A stretch of 59,898 bases of DNA from Bdellovibrio sp. CG22_combo_CG10-13_8_21_14_all_39_27 (GTDB lineage Bacteria; Bdellovibrionota; Bacteriovoracia; Bacteriovoracales; Bacteriovoracaceae): contig PCTW01000034.1 of assembly GCA_002786715.1 (NCBI GenBank), positions 1 through 59,898 of the forward strand. The letters are read 5' to 3'. The stretch's first letter is position 1; each line of letters opens with the position of its first letter. A program made the position numbers and the translations under genes. The notes under the pieces are model-generated. The model had not been told where the DNA came from. It was given only the letters and a program-made list of their open reading frames with translations, and ran no database searches. Below, piece after piece: positions 24,686-33,563 of the stretch.

Positions 24686-26025
24686 AACAAATAATCCTTT
24701 TCACGCATCGGGATCGGCTTAACAAAAGTATACAACAAATTTTTCTCTCTATCCCAAATAAGTCCTTCTCCTGAACTTGTCCCAACTGAGTACTTTCGTC
24801 CATTGATCAAAATATCAAAGCCCCATTCGACTGAACTCACCTCAGGAGAATCAACAGCAACAGTTATCGCCCTTTGTCTCAAGAAGAAATTCAACTGCGT
24901 ACAGGCCTGTTGGCGAAGCACTCGATTTGAAGTCGGCTTGATCAGGCGGCAATGCTCTTCAATTTTCTCAGGAAGCTCAATTTGCATTTGGACCTTATCA
25001 AATATTAATTCAACAACATTGTCATCAGGCCAATCGAGAGACATTTTCCAATAATCCTGAACAGGTCTAAAGAAAGGAGTCACGTGATCTGCTTGCATAA
25101 TATAAATGTCTTCTTCATTATCAATCTTAGCAAAGTATTGCTTGGACTTAGGTTCCCAATAAAGTTTCAGTGATAGCTGCTTATTAGCGCCTTTTAAGAT
25201 GATTTCACTTTTAAGTTCGCCCTCTAGTTTTTGATCGATGACCACTTTGGCAGCAGTCAAAGACATGATGTCTTGAAAGTTATGGTTAAAAGATTCGATA
25301 TCTAGCCCCACTCCATTCGGAGGAGAGGGAATGCTGGTATTTTGTAAAATAGAAAGTGAATAGGCTTTATTGCGGAAGCTTTTGATTTCAATCGAATCAA
25401 GATTATCTAAGAATAGAAGTTGTTCACGTTTGATTAATCGGGCGTCGTAGAAAAAATTTTGATCAAGTTCAATCAAGCTTTTAAATTTCTTATATCGCAT
25501 ATCAGATCGATGAGCTTGATTTTGCATATAAATTTCATCGGCAGGCCTATTATCGAAGGCAATGACAATCTTTTTTTCAAGGCCGTCATCTACTTCCATA
25601 TAAAAAGATTGATCGAATTCTAATTTTTTCCCAAGTTTAAACGTCAACTCTTTATTTGAAAACTTAAACAGCAGCACTTCTTTATCTGAGTCACTGGCAA
25701 ACATTGATTCGTAGGGAACCTTTACGAGCTCTTCTTTACTTAAAATGCGAGATACTCGAAGTCCAGAAAGTTCATTAAAGAAGGCATCAACATTGCGCTG
25801 ATCAACTAACTTTTTTGGACTCACAGTGAAGAAGGACTTTCCTTCAACGATGATGGAAAAATTGTTCCCCGAAAAAGCTTTTAGTTCACCAAGTTCACTA
25901 GGATTAAAAAGCATTGTTTGCTGTTCTTTCGTTTCTCTTTTGCTCACTTCAGCTTTTTCTTCAAAGAAGTAGACTGAAGTCGTTAAGAGAACAGCAATAC
26001 CCAAAAGAATGAGGGTCCCTTTCAT
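24682..26025 (-). CDS. DUF4340 domain protein
   Basis: A 447-residue protein with one N-terminal membrane anchor (GTLILLGIAVLLTTSVYFF) and a large periplasmic part. Repeated strands with an RVSRILSKEEL and a DGLEKKIVIAF pattern match DUF4340, a family typically next to GldG-like genes. It overlaps both neighbours by 4 bp. It probably acts with the Gld-type ABC complex outside the membrane; no catalytic site is seen. Confidence 0.82.
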   Translation of the reverse strand: MKGTLILLGIAVLLTTSVYFFEEKAEVSKRETKEQQTMLFNPSELGELKAFSGNNFSIIVEGKSFFTVSPKKLVDQRNVDAFFNELSGLRVSRILSKEELVKVPYESMFASDSDKEVLLFKFSNKELTFKLGKKLEFDQSFYMEVDDGLEKKIVIAFDNRPADEIYMQNQAHRSDMRYKKFKSLIELDQNFFYDARLIKREQLLFLDNLDSIEIKSFRNKAYSLSILQNTSIPSPPNGVGLDIESFNHNFQDIMSLTAAKVVIDQKLEGELKSEIILKGANKQLSLKLYWEPKSKQYFAKIDNEEDIYIMQADHVTPFFRPVQDYWKMSLDWPDDNVVELIFDKVQMQIELPEKIEEHCRLIKPTSNRVLRQQACTQLNFFLRQRAITVAVDSPEVSSVEWGFDILINGRKYSVGTSSGEGLIWDREKNLLYTFVKPIPMREKDYLL

Positions 26026-27545
26026 AATTTCGACCTACGCCGATAGAAAGCGATAGAGATAATGACTAAAATCAATGGACTGAAAACAACAGAGAAATAA
26101 AAGATCGTCCCAATCAATGGGCCAGAGATAAAAACCGGCTCATCTCTTAAGGTTGGAATATTGAATGAAATGAGCTCATCAGCTCCTGCTAACCAAGCAA
26201 CAGAATTTAAAACTAAATTGAAGTTTTTAGAAAAACGAGCATAAGAATTTAAAATAAAATTTGAAGTCCCAAAAGCCACGACTTTAGCCTTAGTGTCTTT
26301 ATCTGATGATATCGCCATGAGCCCTATTGGTCCTTGAGTATCTACTTTATCGTCATAAGACATCTTGCCTGTCAGCAATTCTTTTGGATTCTTATCTGCC
26401 CAACTGGCAGGAAAGGGAGTCGTCTCGGCCAGCACTTCAGCTTTTTCAGAATTATCCACTATCATCACTGAACTAGAGAGCGGAAAGAAAACGCCTTCAA
26501 TTCCTTTGGTAACGGGATGATCTGGATTGAGCTTCTCTACTATTGGCACAGTACCATTGGATTGATTAACATGTTTCAGTCGATCGAGGACCAAATCGTT
26601 AGAAATGCTAATATCATATTCAGTAATAAGCTTTCTTAGCGCTCCAAGTTTATCTCCATTGATTTGAGGATCAAGAGCGACCAGAAGCTTGCCGCCATTT
26701 TTGAGATAATCTCTCAACACTTTAATTTCTGAATCAAAAAATCCTTCTTTAGGTCCCCAAATAACAACAACGCTCACAGCAGAAGAGATTTCATTTACCT
26801 GGCTTAAGGCAATTTCTTGAATAAGATAATTACTGTTGGTCAGTAGAACTTTCAAAGCACTTAAACCATCTTTACTTTGTTCTTGCCATGAGATTTCGCC
26901 ATGACCTGTTACAACTCCGATAAGTGGATCTTCTCTTTTACTAAGTCTAACCATGGCATTTACAAGATGAAGCTCATCGACATCTTCGACGATTAGGTTT
27001 TTCCCCTTATATTCGACAACGACAGAATTATTCTTAGTGACGTTATACTTTTGAACTAAATGGGGCATCAATTCAATATCGACAAAATCTATCTGAACAT
27101 TTGATTTTTGAAATTTAAAAAGCTCAAGGAGTTGGCGAAAAGAACCAAAGTCCGCTTTTCTTGAAAAAACAATAAAAGTGACTTCTTCATCAATTGATTT
27201 CAAGACTTGGGCCGTTTGCTGAGTCAGAGTATTTGACTTGCGTGATGTAAAATCCCATTGAATAGGATGCTTAAAACTCACATAATTGATAAGCCCGAGG
27301 ATAAAGAAGACAAGCAATCCATTTATCGCGTGAACTAAAAATCTTTTAAACTGTTCCGATTGATAAAGAAAAGAAAAGCGGGGCTTGTCCAAGAGGAAGA
27401 CAAACACAGAGAGAGACAAATTAAAGATCGTTATTGACCCACAAATAGTGAGTTCATCTGGAATTGAAATCCACAAGCCGATCGCTACAAAATAGAGGAC
27501 CACATTGACGACGAGACAGAGGTTGATGAAAAATTTCTTATTCAT
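26022..27545 (-). CDS. GldG-like auxiliary component of a gliding-type ABC transporter
   Basis: A 507-residue protein with two N-terminal membrane segments, a third near 100 and one at the C-terminus (IFYFSVVFSPLILVIISIAFY). Between them is the ABC-type uncharacterised transport domain (Gld): DFTSRKSNTLTQQTAQVLKSI, VIWGPKEGFFDSEIKVLRDYLKNGGKLLVALDP. The ATG at 27545 is chosen because GAGGAG lies 6 bases before it and because it overlaps the permease stop as TAATG. The in-frame ATG two codons earlier abuts the ribosome binding site. Confidence 0.87.
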   Translation of the reverse strand: MNKKFFINLCLVVNVVLYFVAIGLWISIPDELTICGSITIFNLSLSVFVFLLDKPRFSFLYQSEQFKRFLVHAINGLLVFFILGLINYVSFKHPIQWDFTSRKSNTLTQQTAQVLKSIDEEVTFIVFSRKADFGSFRQLLELFKFQKSNVQIDFVDIELMPHLVQKYNVTKNNSVVVEYKGKNLIVEDVDELHLVNAMVRLSKREDPLIGVVTGHGEISWQEQSKDGLSALKVLLTNSNYLIQEIALSQVNEISSAVSVVVIWGPKEGFFDSEIKVLRDYLKNGGKLLVALDPQINGDKLGALRKLITEYDISISNDLVLDRLKHVNQSNGTVPIVEKLNPDHPVTKGIEGVFFPLSSSVMIVDNSEKAEVLAETTPFPASWADKNPKELLTGKMSYDDKVDTQGPIGLMAISSDKDTKAKVVAFGTSNFILNSYARFSKNFNLVLNSVAWLAGADELISFNIPTLRDEPVFISGPLIGTIFYFSVVFSPLILVIISIAFYRRRSKL

Positions 27546-28288
27546 TACCATCTCCTCGATCGCAAACTAATCCACGTCAAGTGCAAGAAGAACCCGATGA
27601 ACGAGAAATAATAAACAATATTGTAATTTTTGACGGCTCCACGAGCAAAGACTTCATAATGAAAGGCTAGGCTCATGTACTGAAGCATTTGAGCGACAAT
27701 ATAATTTTGAGTAGCATTGGCCGAAATGATAAGTAACATTTGCCCCATAAGAAGAGAAAAACCGAGGAGGGCAGCAATGATTTGGTTTTCAGTTAAAGAT
27801 GATGCAAAAAGTCCGGCTGAAACATAGCAAGCCAGCGAAAAAAGAAGTCCCGTATAACCTGAAATCACGACACTCCAGTTAGAATATCCTGAAGCAGCAA
27901 GAACAATGGGAAAGATCACCGTTAATAGCAAAAGAAAAGACATGGTCAACATACCACTAAACAATTTACCTAAAATAATTTGAACATCGCTCAAGTCCGA
28001 CATGAAGAGCAGTTCGATGGTGTGAAGCTTTTTCTCTTCAGCAAAAGATCTCATCGTGACTAAGGGAGTTAGGAACATCAAAAGAAAATTCATTATGCCA
28101 AATGTTGGTACGATAACAGAATTTGTTAATGAACTCTGATTCCATTCATTTGACGAAATAATATAATTAAAAAAGAGCCAGCCCACGATAACGATAAAGA
28201 GAGCAGCAATGATATAGATCAGGGGAGAGAGGAAGGTATCTTTTGTTTCGCGTTTAGCAATTATCCAAATGCCTTTAAAAAAGATCAT
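27545..28288 (-). CDS. GldF-like ABC-2 type permease
   Basis: A 247-residue ABC-2 permease with six predicted membrane segments. The early KRETKDTFLSPLIYIIAALFIVIVGWLFFNYI and the RSFAEEKKLHTIELLFMSDLSDVQIILGKLF segment are typical of the GldF/NosY-type family. It forms the membrane part of the ABC complex with the ATPase upstream, whose 3' end it overlaps by 4 bp. Its stop shares one base with the next gene's start. Confidence 0.88.
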   Translation of the reverse strand: MIFFKGIWIIAKRETKDTFLSPLIYIIAALFIVIVGWLFFNYIISSNEWNQSSLTNSVIVPTFGIMNFLLMFLTPLVTMRSFAEEKKLHTIELLFMSDLSDVQIILGKLFSGMLTMSFLLLLTVIFPIVLAASGYSNWSVVISGYTGLLFSLACYVSAGLFASSLTENQIIAALLGFSLLMGQMLLIISANATQNYIVAQMLQYMSLAFHYEVFARGAVKNYNIVYYFSFIGFFLHLTWISLRSRRW

Positions 28289-29211
28289 CGCGCATCTCCA
28301 CTGGTTGCCACCTTGAAGAGATCTTCCAAGCTTTGTTCTTTCTCTGATAGACCAATTAAACCTGCATTTTTTTGGATGAAGTAGCGAGAGATATCATCGC
28401 GAGTATCTTTTCCTGTTCGAGACATACACTCAACCGTATAAATTGAATTAACAAATTCTCTTTTAACTACTTCTAAATCAAACATCATCTCCATTTCTTT
28501 CTGCCAAACATCATTCCAAATTTTGATCTGAGCATTGACGATTTGTCTCGGAGTATACTTTCTCTGAATATCTTCTATCGGTCCACTTTCTACGATATGC
28601 CCCTTGTTGATAATGGTGATCTCATCACACATCAGTTTCACTTCATGAAGAAGATGGGTCGAAAGAAGAACAGTATGTTTATGCTTAAGGCTTTTGATAA
28701 AAGTTCTCATCTCATCTAAAGCGACAGGGTCTAGTCCTACAGTTGGTTCATCCAAAATAATAATTTCTGGATTATGAATAAGGGCCTGTGCTATTCCTAC
28801 TCTCTGCTTGTAACCCTTTGAGAGGTTTCCGACTGCGCGATCTGCAACTTGAGTAAGACCACAGTCATGGAGAATTTCATCGACAGTAAATCCATGACTT
28901 CCCTTGAGCGTTCGAATATCGAGAACGAATTTTAGGTATTCTTTAACTTTCATGGCTGAATAAAGAGGAGGATTCTCAGGTAAAAATCCTATTTTCTCCT
29001 GGGCGACCTCAGGTAAGCCAAAGATGGTAACATTTCCAGAAGTTGGAACGAGCAATCCACTGATAATTTTCATACAGGTACTTTTGCCTGCACCGTTGGG
29101 TCCTAAAAATCCATGGATGGAGCCCTTCTTAACTTTGAAGCTCACCTTGTTTAAGGCCAGAGTTCCAGGATAGGATTTTGAAATATTGCTCAGTTCTAAC
29201 GCTATTTCCAA
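28285..29211 (-). CDS. GldA-like ABC transporter ATPase
   Basis: A 308-residue ATPase. Walker A is GFLGPNGAGKST (about 34-45), the ABC signature is LSKGYKQR, Walker B is IIILDEPTVGLD, and the H-loop is LLSTHLLHEV. The C-terminal 80 residues are the dimer/regulatory part seen in GldA and multidrug-type ATPases. First gene of the operon. In Bacteroidetes GldAFG supports gliding; homologous clusters occur in gliding and predatory Deltaproteobacteria. Whether it drives motility here is inference. Confidence 0.9.
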   Translation of the reverse strand: MEIALELSNISKSYPGTLALNKVSFKVKKGSIHGFLGPNGAGKSTCMKIISGLLVPTSGNVTIFGLPEVAQEKIGFLPENPPLYSAMKVKEYLKFVLDIRTLKGSHGFTVDEILHDCGLTQVADRAVGNLSKGYKQRVGIAQALIHNPEIIILDEPTVGLDPVALDEMRTFIKSLKHKHTVLLSTHLLHEVKLMCDEITIINKGHIVESGPIEDIQRKYTPRQIVNAQIKIWNDVWQKEMEMMFDLEVVKREFVNSIYTVECMSRTGKDTRDDISRYFIQKNAGLIGLSEKEQSLEDLFKVATSGDAR

Positions 29212-29322
29212 TGAGTCACCTTAAAAGAGGAAAAATGTTCTTCTTTTTTAGCATTTATGTCTCAAAATGAACAACCTTTCTCCAAAGCTAAAGAGCATGA
29301 TTAAAGCGCTCGAAAAGGATGT

Positions 29323-30300
29323 ATGAATCAAGTTAAGCGCTTTTTAAACCTGACCAAAATGGCCAAGAATATTGTCATCACGACTCACGTGCACCCAGAT
29401 GCCGATGGTATTGGGAGTGAAATCGCCCTATGCCTTGCCCTCCGGTCGATGGGGAAAAACGCTGTCTGCGTAAATGAAGAACCTCTCATGGACCGCTACT
29501 GCTATCTAGATGCGCAAGATGTTGTCATGAGCTTTCCTGAGTACAAAAAGAAAAATAAAGAATTTAATATCGATTTGTTTATCGTCACCGATACAAACAG
29601 TTTGGAGAGAATTGGCGCCAAAACACAAACTCTCGTATCTCATGCCAAAGACCTGCTCTTTATCGATCATCACCCTTGCCCTAAAGAGCTCAAGGCCATT
29701 CATTGTGTTGATACAAATATGGCCGCCACTGGTGAATTGGTTGGAAATTTAATTGAAGAGTTAGGAGTAAAGTTCACCAAAGAAATGGCTCTCGCAATTT
29801 ATACATCAATTTTAATAGACACCAGTTCTTTCCGCTATCCAACTGTTACTGGGGATACTCACCGCCTGATCGCGAAACTCATGGATACGGGAGTTGAACC
29901 ACCCTTTGCCTATAATCAAATTTATGGAGCAAAAAAAATCTCTTATATGCAGCTTCTTGGGACAGTTCTGGCCAGCGCTCAATCGAGTTCTGATGGAAAA
30001 ATCGCATGGATTAAGATGACAGATCGCGAACTTGAAAAGTTCAACGTCGAACACGAAGACACACATGGTTTCATTAATCATTTACTCATTCTAGATAAAG
30101 TCAAAGTGGCATGCATGTTTCGAGAAAGTAACGGCCATGTCAAAGTAAGTTTGAGATCTGCAGGTGATGTGGATGTCGGAATTATGGCGCAAGCTCTCGG
30201 TGGTGGAGGACATGACCATTCTGCTGCTACAATCGTAGAAAACAAAGGTATTGATGACGTCATCAAGTCAACAGTCGAAAAAATCAAACTCATGCTTTAA
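29323..30300 (+). CDS. nrnA: DHH/DHHA1 phosphoesterase (NrnA-like nanoRNase/pAp phosphatase)
   Basis: A 325-residue protein. THVHPDADGIGSEIAL (about 21-36), IVTDTN, LLFIDHHPCP (the DHH motif) and LIDTSSFRYPTV are the metal-binding motifs I-IV; the DHHA1 domain ends with ALGGGGHDHSAA. This matches NrnA, which degrades short oligoribonucleotides and 3'-phosphoadenosine 5'-phosphate. ATG at 29323 follows AAAAGGATGT. A 19-codon ORF overlaps its start by 4 bp. Divergent from the Gld operon. Confidence 0.92.
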   Translation: MNQVKRFLNLTKMAKNIVITTHVHPDADGIGSEIALCLALRSMGKNAVCVNEEPLMDRYCYLDAQDVVMSFPEYKKKNKEFNIDLFIVTDTNSLERIGAKTQTLVSHAKDLLFIDHHPCPKELKAIHCVDTNMAATGELVGNLIEELGVKFTKEMALAIYTSILIDTSSFRYPTVTGDTHRLIAKLMDTGVEPPFAYNQIYGAKKISYMQLLGTVLASAQSSSDGKIAWIKMTDRELEKFNVEHEDTHGFINHLLILDKVKVACMFRESNGHVKVSLRSAGDVDVGIMAQALGGGGHDHSAATIVENKGIDDVIKSTVEKIKLML

Positions 30301-30301
30301 T

Positions 30302-30817
30302 TTATTTTTCTAGAATTTTAGAGAGTGCCTCGCGCTCTTTATCATTAAAAGCGAAAGCCCCCGTAGACAAAATACTTTTTAATTTTTCTGTCGTTTCGGG
30401 ACTATTGGGATCATTTTTATCGACATCACTTGCTAGAACATGACCTTCACTTGGCTCAACATGTTCCCCAACTGCTGGCTCTTCTTTGACGATTGCAGCC
30501 ACCTGTTTCTGCTCAGGAGGATTCAAGACCTTTTCAGGAATAATTGAAGTCTTCGGTATTTCAATTGGCTTTTCTTTCATGAACTCAGAAGTCTGTTTAT
30601 TAGCTTCATTGATCATCAACTTCTTTTGGCCACGACCCGTCTGATGGGCTTCTACTTTTTGACGAATCTCACTAGCACTCAATGAAGGCTGCTTAATCTC
30701 CGCTCTCTTCATTGAACGATTATGATGAGAAGTTCCTGCAGACTGTTCAGCTTCTCCAGCGTTGGTCTGTTTTGAAATTGTTTTTTGAATAGAATTTTGT
30801 GACCCCATCACTCTCAT
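30302..30817 (-). CDS. hydrophilic hypothetical protein
   Basis: A 171-residue protein with no signal peptide or membrane segment and no recognised family. It is rich in Lys, Glu, Gln, Ser and Pro and probably disordered through about residue 140. A final helix (SPETTEKLKSILSTGAFAFNDKEREALSKILEK) is the only ordered-looking part and could be a partner-binding motif. The start may be the ATG at 30817 or the one three codons later (MGSQNS). Its stop ends 2 bp from the end of the convergent nrnA-like gene. Confidence 0.55.
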   Translation of the reverse strand: MRVMGSQNSIQKTISKQTNAGEAEQSAGTSHHNRSMKRAEIKQPSLSASEIRQKVEAHQTGRGQKKLMINEANKQTSEFMKEKPIEIPKTSIIPEKVLNPPEQKQVAAIVKEEPAVGEHVEPSEGHVLASDVDKNDPNSPETTEKLKSILSTGAFAFNDKEREALSKILEK

Positions 30818-30907
30818 AATTCCATTATGCCACTACTTTTTAAGTGAAATCTGCCTGGGAAAATTGATTCATGTCCTTAAAAGAGCGTTTGTAACTAAAT
30901 AGCTAAA

Positions 30908-31123
30908 ATGACATTGCTGAGGTCTTACTTGACTAATATTATTGGCGGAAAAATAACCGATATTCTCAATTGCGTAATCGCACTGTTTTCAAAAAGTGAG
31001 GCTTATAAGTCATTGATTCAGAGGAAATTTATTCCTGTATCTAAAGTTCAGGAAAAATTTTCCGACCTGAATATTGAACAGAAAATCAAACCTGATATGC
31101 TTAAGGCCGGCTTAAATAATTAA
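30908..31123 (+). CDS. small hypothetical protein
   Basis: A 71-residue ORF with plausible codon use and balanced composition (TNIIGGKITDILNCVIALFSKSEAYKSL near the start). No ribosome binding site precedes the ATG at 30908. A TTG at 30929 in the same frame has GAGG about 7 bases upstream and may be the real start. No family recognised; could be a weakly translated gene or chance. Confidence 0.4.
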   Translation: MTLLRSYLTNIIGGKITDILNCVIALFSKSEAYKSLIQRKFIPVSKVQEKFSDLNIEQKIKPDMLKAGLNN

Positions 31124-31275
31124 GCATTTCAGTCAGAGATTTTTAAGTTTAATGTGTGGTGTGTATTAAAAAAATTACCCGGGACCTTTTGAGTTGTACG
31201 TTTATTGCGATGGTACGTGTGTGGAAAAGAGCTACTGGGAACAAAGAGGACATCGTTCTTTTTGAGGGTAAAATT

Positions 31276-31929
31276 ATGAATCTGACAATTATTAAAAAAT
31301 CACGTGCTCTTCTCCTGTCTGTGGTCCTTGTAGGAGCTTCGGCTTTTACAGCAAGTTGTGGTAACGGTGACTCTTCAGTGAATTTAAAAATTCCTGGAGT
31401 AAATGGTCCAACCGTAACACTTCAACAAGATAATGTTTTGATCTCTATGGTATTTGAAAATGTTCAACTTGATGGCGGGTTGAGATATGCGATTCCAAAG
31501 TATAAGAATTCTTATATGGAACTTTCGCCTGATCTCCAGTCGAGCGGAACTCTCTTTTCAATCTCTGTAAGTTTGACCGATGTTTTCGATTCAAATCTTC
31601 AGCTTCTCGACCCACAAAGCTTGCCAGGTGGACGTGCTCTTCCAGGTGTAGCAACAGGTCGTTTACCTGCAGTTGCTTTTTCAATTCCTAAGTTTCATAA
31701 CATTTCATTTTACTTAGGACCTAAGTTCTTTGGTATCTTTATGCCGGTGAACCTTGATATTGATCAAGCGATCGTTACAGCAAGATTCTACACTGGTAAA
31801 ATCCGCGCTGGTAACTTATCTCTTGTAGGTAAAGATGCTAACGGTGAAAACTCAGGCTTCTTGCTACTCTTAGACTTGTCTTCAACTGTTCAAAAGCAAT
31901 TGAAGAAAGTAATGAATCAATACAACTAA
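31276..31929 (+). CDS. hypothetical lipoprotein
   Basis: A 217-residue lipoprotein: basic N-terminus MNLTIIKKSR, hydrophobic core, lipobox TASC with Cys28. The mature part is beta-rich (VTLQQDNVLISMVFENVQLDGGLRYAIPKYKNSYMELSPDLQSSGTLFSISVSL) and not assigned to a family. The ATG at 31276 is chosen because the signal sequence begins there and GAGGG lies 10 bp upstream. A strong terminator follows 27 bp after the stop. Probably an outer membrane component. Confidence 0.75.
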   Translation: MNLTIIKKSRALLLSVVLVGASAFTASCGNGDSSVNLKIPGVNGPTVTLQQDNVLISMVFENVQLDGGLRYAIPKYKNSYMELSPDLQSSGTLFSISVSLTDVFDSNLQLLDPQSLPGGRALPGVATGRLPAVAFSIPKFHNISFYLGPKFFGIFMPVNLDIDQAIVTARFYTGKIRAGNLSLVGKDANGENSGFLLLLDLSSTVQKQLKKVMNQYN

Positions 31930-31955
31930 TTATTGATAGGACAATTGCTTTACCT

Positions 31956-31982
31956 AAGGCCTCTCTACGGAGAGGCCTTTTT
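31956..31982 (+). terminator. Rho-independent terminator after the lipoprotein gene
   Basis: AAGGCCTCTC (31956-31965) and GAGAGGCCTT (31970-31979) form a perfect 10-bp stem with loop TACG. A T run follows at 31978-31982. The stop codon of the convergent minus-strand gene at 31965 lies inside the hairpin, so that gene's mRNA also ends with this stem, without a matching T run. Confidence 0.9.
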
Positions 31983-33563
31983 CTTTGGTTCTCTCAAGAC
32001 AGAAATGACCCAACGGCCTCTTGTTTCGACACTATTTTCAAGTTTAATAAACAATGGCGTCTGCTTTGAAGAACTATCAATATCATTAACGATGTAAAAT
32101 TTTTCTCCGATCACTCCAACCACATTCCAAAGTCCGACGTGATTATTAGTATCAATCATAAGCTTAATAAAAATGAGACTGACTGGTTCATCAGCAGAAC
32201 CTAATTTATCAAACTCTTTCATTTCTGCGAGAGCGTCACGTGTTTGATAGGATTTTAATCTAAGTTCAAGTTTTGATTTTGTAATTGGCGTAAAAACATA
32301 GTCTTTCTTAAACTTCTTCATATTAACAATCACTGAAGGAAGTTTCTCATTCGCATGCAAAGTATCAATTGCGATTTGGATGGCTGATTTTTCAGGCGCA
32401 GGAGGTGGAGTTGGTGTTGGCTTTGGAGTCGGCACAGGTGTCGGCGCGACAGTGACCATTGGAATAGGAGTCGGCTTCGGCGTTGGAAGCGGTGTTGGCT
32501 TTGGAGTAGGTACTGGCGTCGGTGCGGGTGTAGCCTCTGCGAAAAGAAAATCTCCTAGCCCTTTCATTTCAAATTCTTTTAAAGCACCAGGCAAAAACAA
32601 ATCTCCCTGAAGATAGCGCTTCTTCTCAACTAAAAGCTTTCTTCTAATCAAAGGGAACAAAGCATCGAGCCATTCATAGTTACGCTCTTTTGTTTTAAAA
32701 GTATTGATAAAGCGATCTATACAAGCTTCACCAAACCCTCCTTGATTAATGACTGACATGATATGAGATTGCAAAATGAGATCTCTCGCCTGAGGAGATC
32801 TTGAAATTCCATAAAGATCGTCATTTTCTGAACAGATCATTTGAATGGCATCGGTTCTCTCTTTGCAACTTGAAATTAATTGATTGACGAGAATTTTCAT
32901 ATCTTTATTCTTTGAGCTCTCCAATCTTTTTTGAAGAATTCTAATCGTCAAATTGGAAGCCTGATCTTTTAAAAATCCTTTTACCCAATCTTCTCTTTGA
33001 GAACTATTAAGAACTGGAATTGCTTTTAAGTTAAGATCGCTCATATAACGAACTTGAGACCGTTTAATAAACTTTTTCATTTCATCTGTTTGAGGAACGC
33101 AAGATTTAAAAAGTGTATTCCAATCGACAGGGCACAGTGTAGGCTCCCCCGTCAGTTGATGAATAAGAACATGATGGTCTTTAAGGGATTCTGCGAGATA
33201 ACTAATGGCCAATAACCGAAACAGATACCTTAAGTAATGCACATTCTCCGAGAATGAAGAATTAGGACAGCTCGCTTGAGGTAATTCAAAATCCCAAAAT
33301 CGAAACAGATCAAAGGAAACATCAGATATATTATCTTCGAAATAGCGATCATATTTTTTTTGTTCTCTAAATATCAGTTGCTTACTTTGAGGAAGGACTT
33401 CTATATCAGGGTCAGTTGCACCAATCCAGTGACCTGTGTCCTGCTCTCCTAATTGAGAGAAAGCGTACTCCTCTGCAGAGTAAGCCGCCAGCGACAAACC
33501 TATGATAAGGGAGAACGTTAATAGTAATTTAGCGAACAAGCGCCAAACTAAGTAACGGAACAT
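31965..33563 (-). CDS. secreted protein with Pro/Thr-rich linker, last gene of the TRAP operon
   Basis: A 532-residue exported protein (signal peptide about 1-30, LLLTFSLIIGLSLAAYSA). Residues about 30-340 are helical with several cysteines and no recognised domain. Residues about 345-392 are a repetitive PTP linker (units like PTPKPTP and PTPVPTP). Residues about 395-532 form a compact C-terminal domain (VNMKKFKKDYVFTPITKSKLELRLKSYQTRDALAEM, NHVGLWNVVGVIGEKFYIVNDI). The ATG lies inside the end of dctM (35-bp overlap) with only AGGG nearby. A linker of this type often spans the periplasm or wall; role unknown. Confidence 0.72.
   Translation of the reverse strand: MFRYLVWRLFAKLLLTFSLIIGLSLAAYSAEEYAFSQLGEQDTGHWIGATDPDIEVLPQSKQLIFREQKKYDRYFEDNISDVSFDLFRFWDFELPQASCPNSSFSENVHYLRYLFRLLAISYLAESLKDHHVLIHQLTGEPTLCPVDWNTLFKSCVPQTDEMKKFIKRSQVRYMSDLNLKAIPVLNSSQREDWVKGFLKDQASNLTIRILQKRLESSKNKDMKILVNQLISSCKERTDAIQMICSENDDLYGISRSPQARDLILQSHIMSVINQGGFGEACIDRFINTFKTKERNYEWLDALFPLIRRKLLVEKKRYLQGDLFLPGALKEFEMKGLGDFLFAEATPAPTPVPTPKPTPLPTPKPTPIPMVTVAPTPVPTPKPTPTPPPAPEKSAIQIAIDTLHANEKLPSVIVNMKKFKKDYVFTPITKSKLELRLKSYQTRDALAEMKEFDKLGSADEPVSLIFIKLMIDTNNHVGLWNVVGVIGEKFYIVNDIDSSSKQTPLFIKLENSVETRGRWVISVLREPKKKASP

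Noticed and set aside
32380-32610. Gly/Val-repeat ORF on the plus strand
   Set aside because: It is the antisense reading of the PTP linker of the minus-strand secreted protein.
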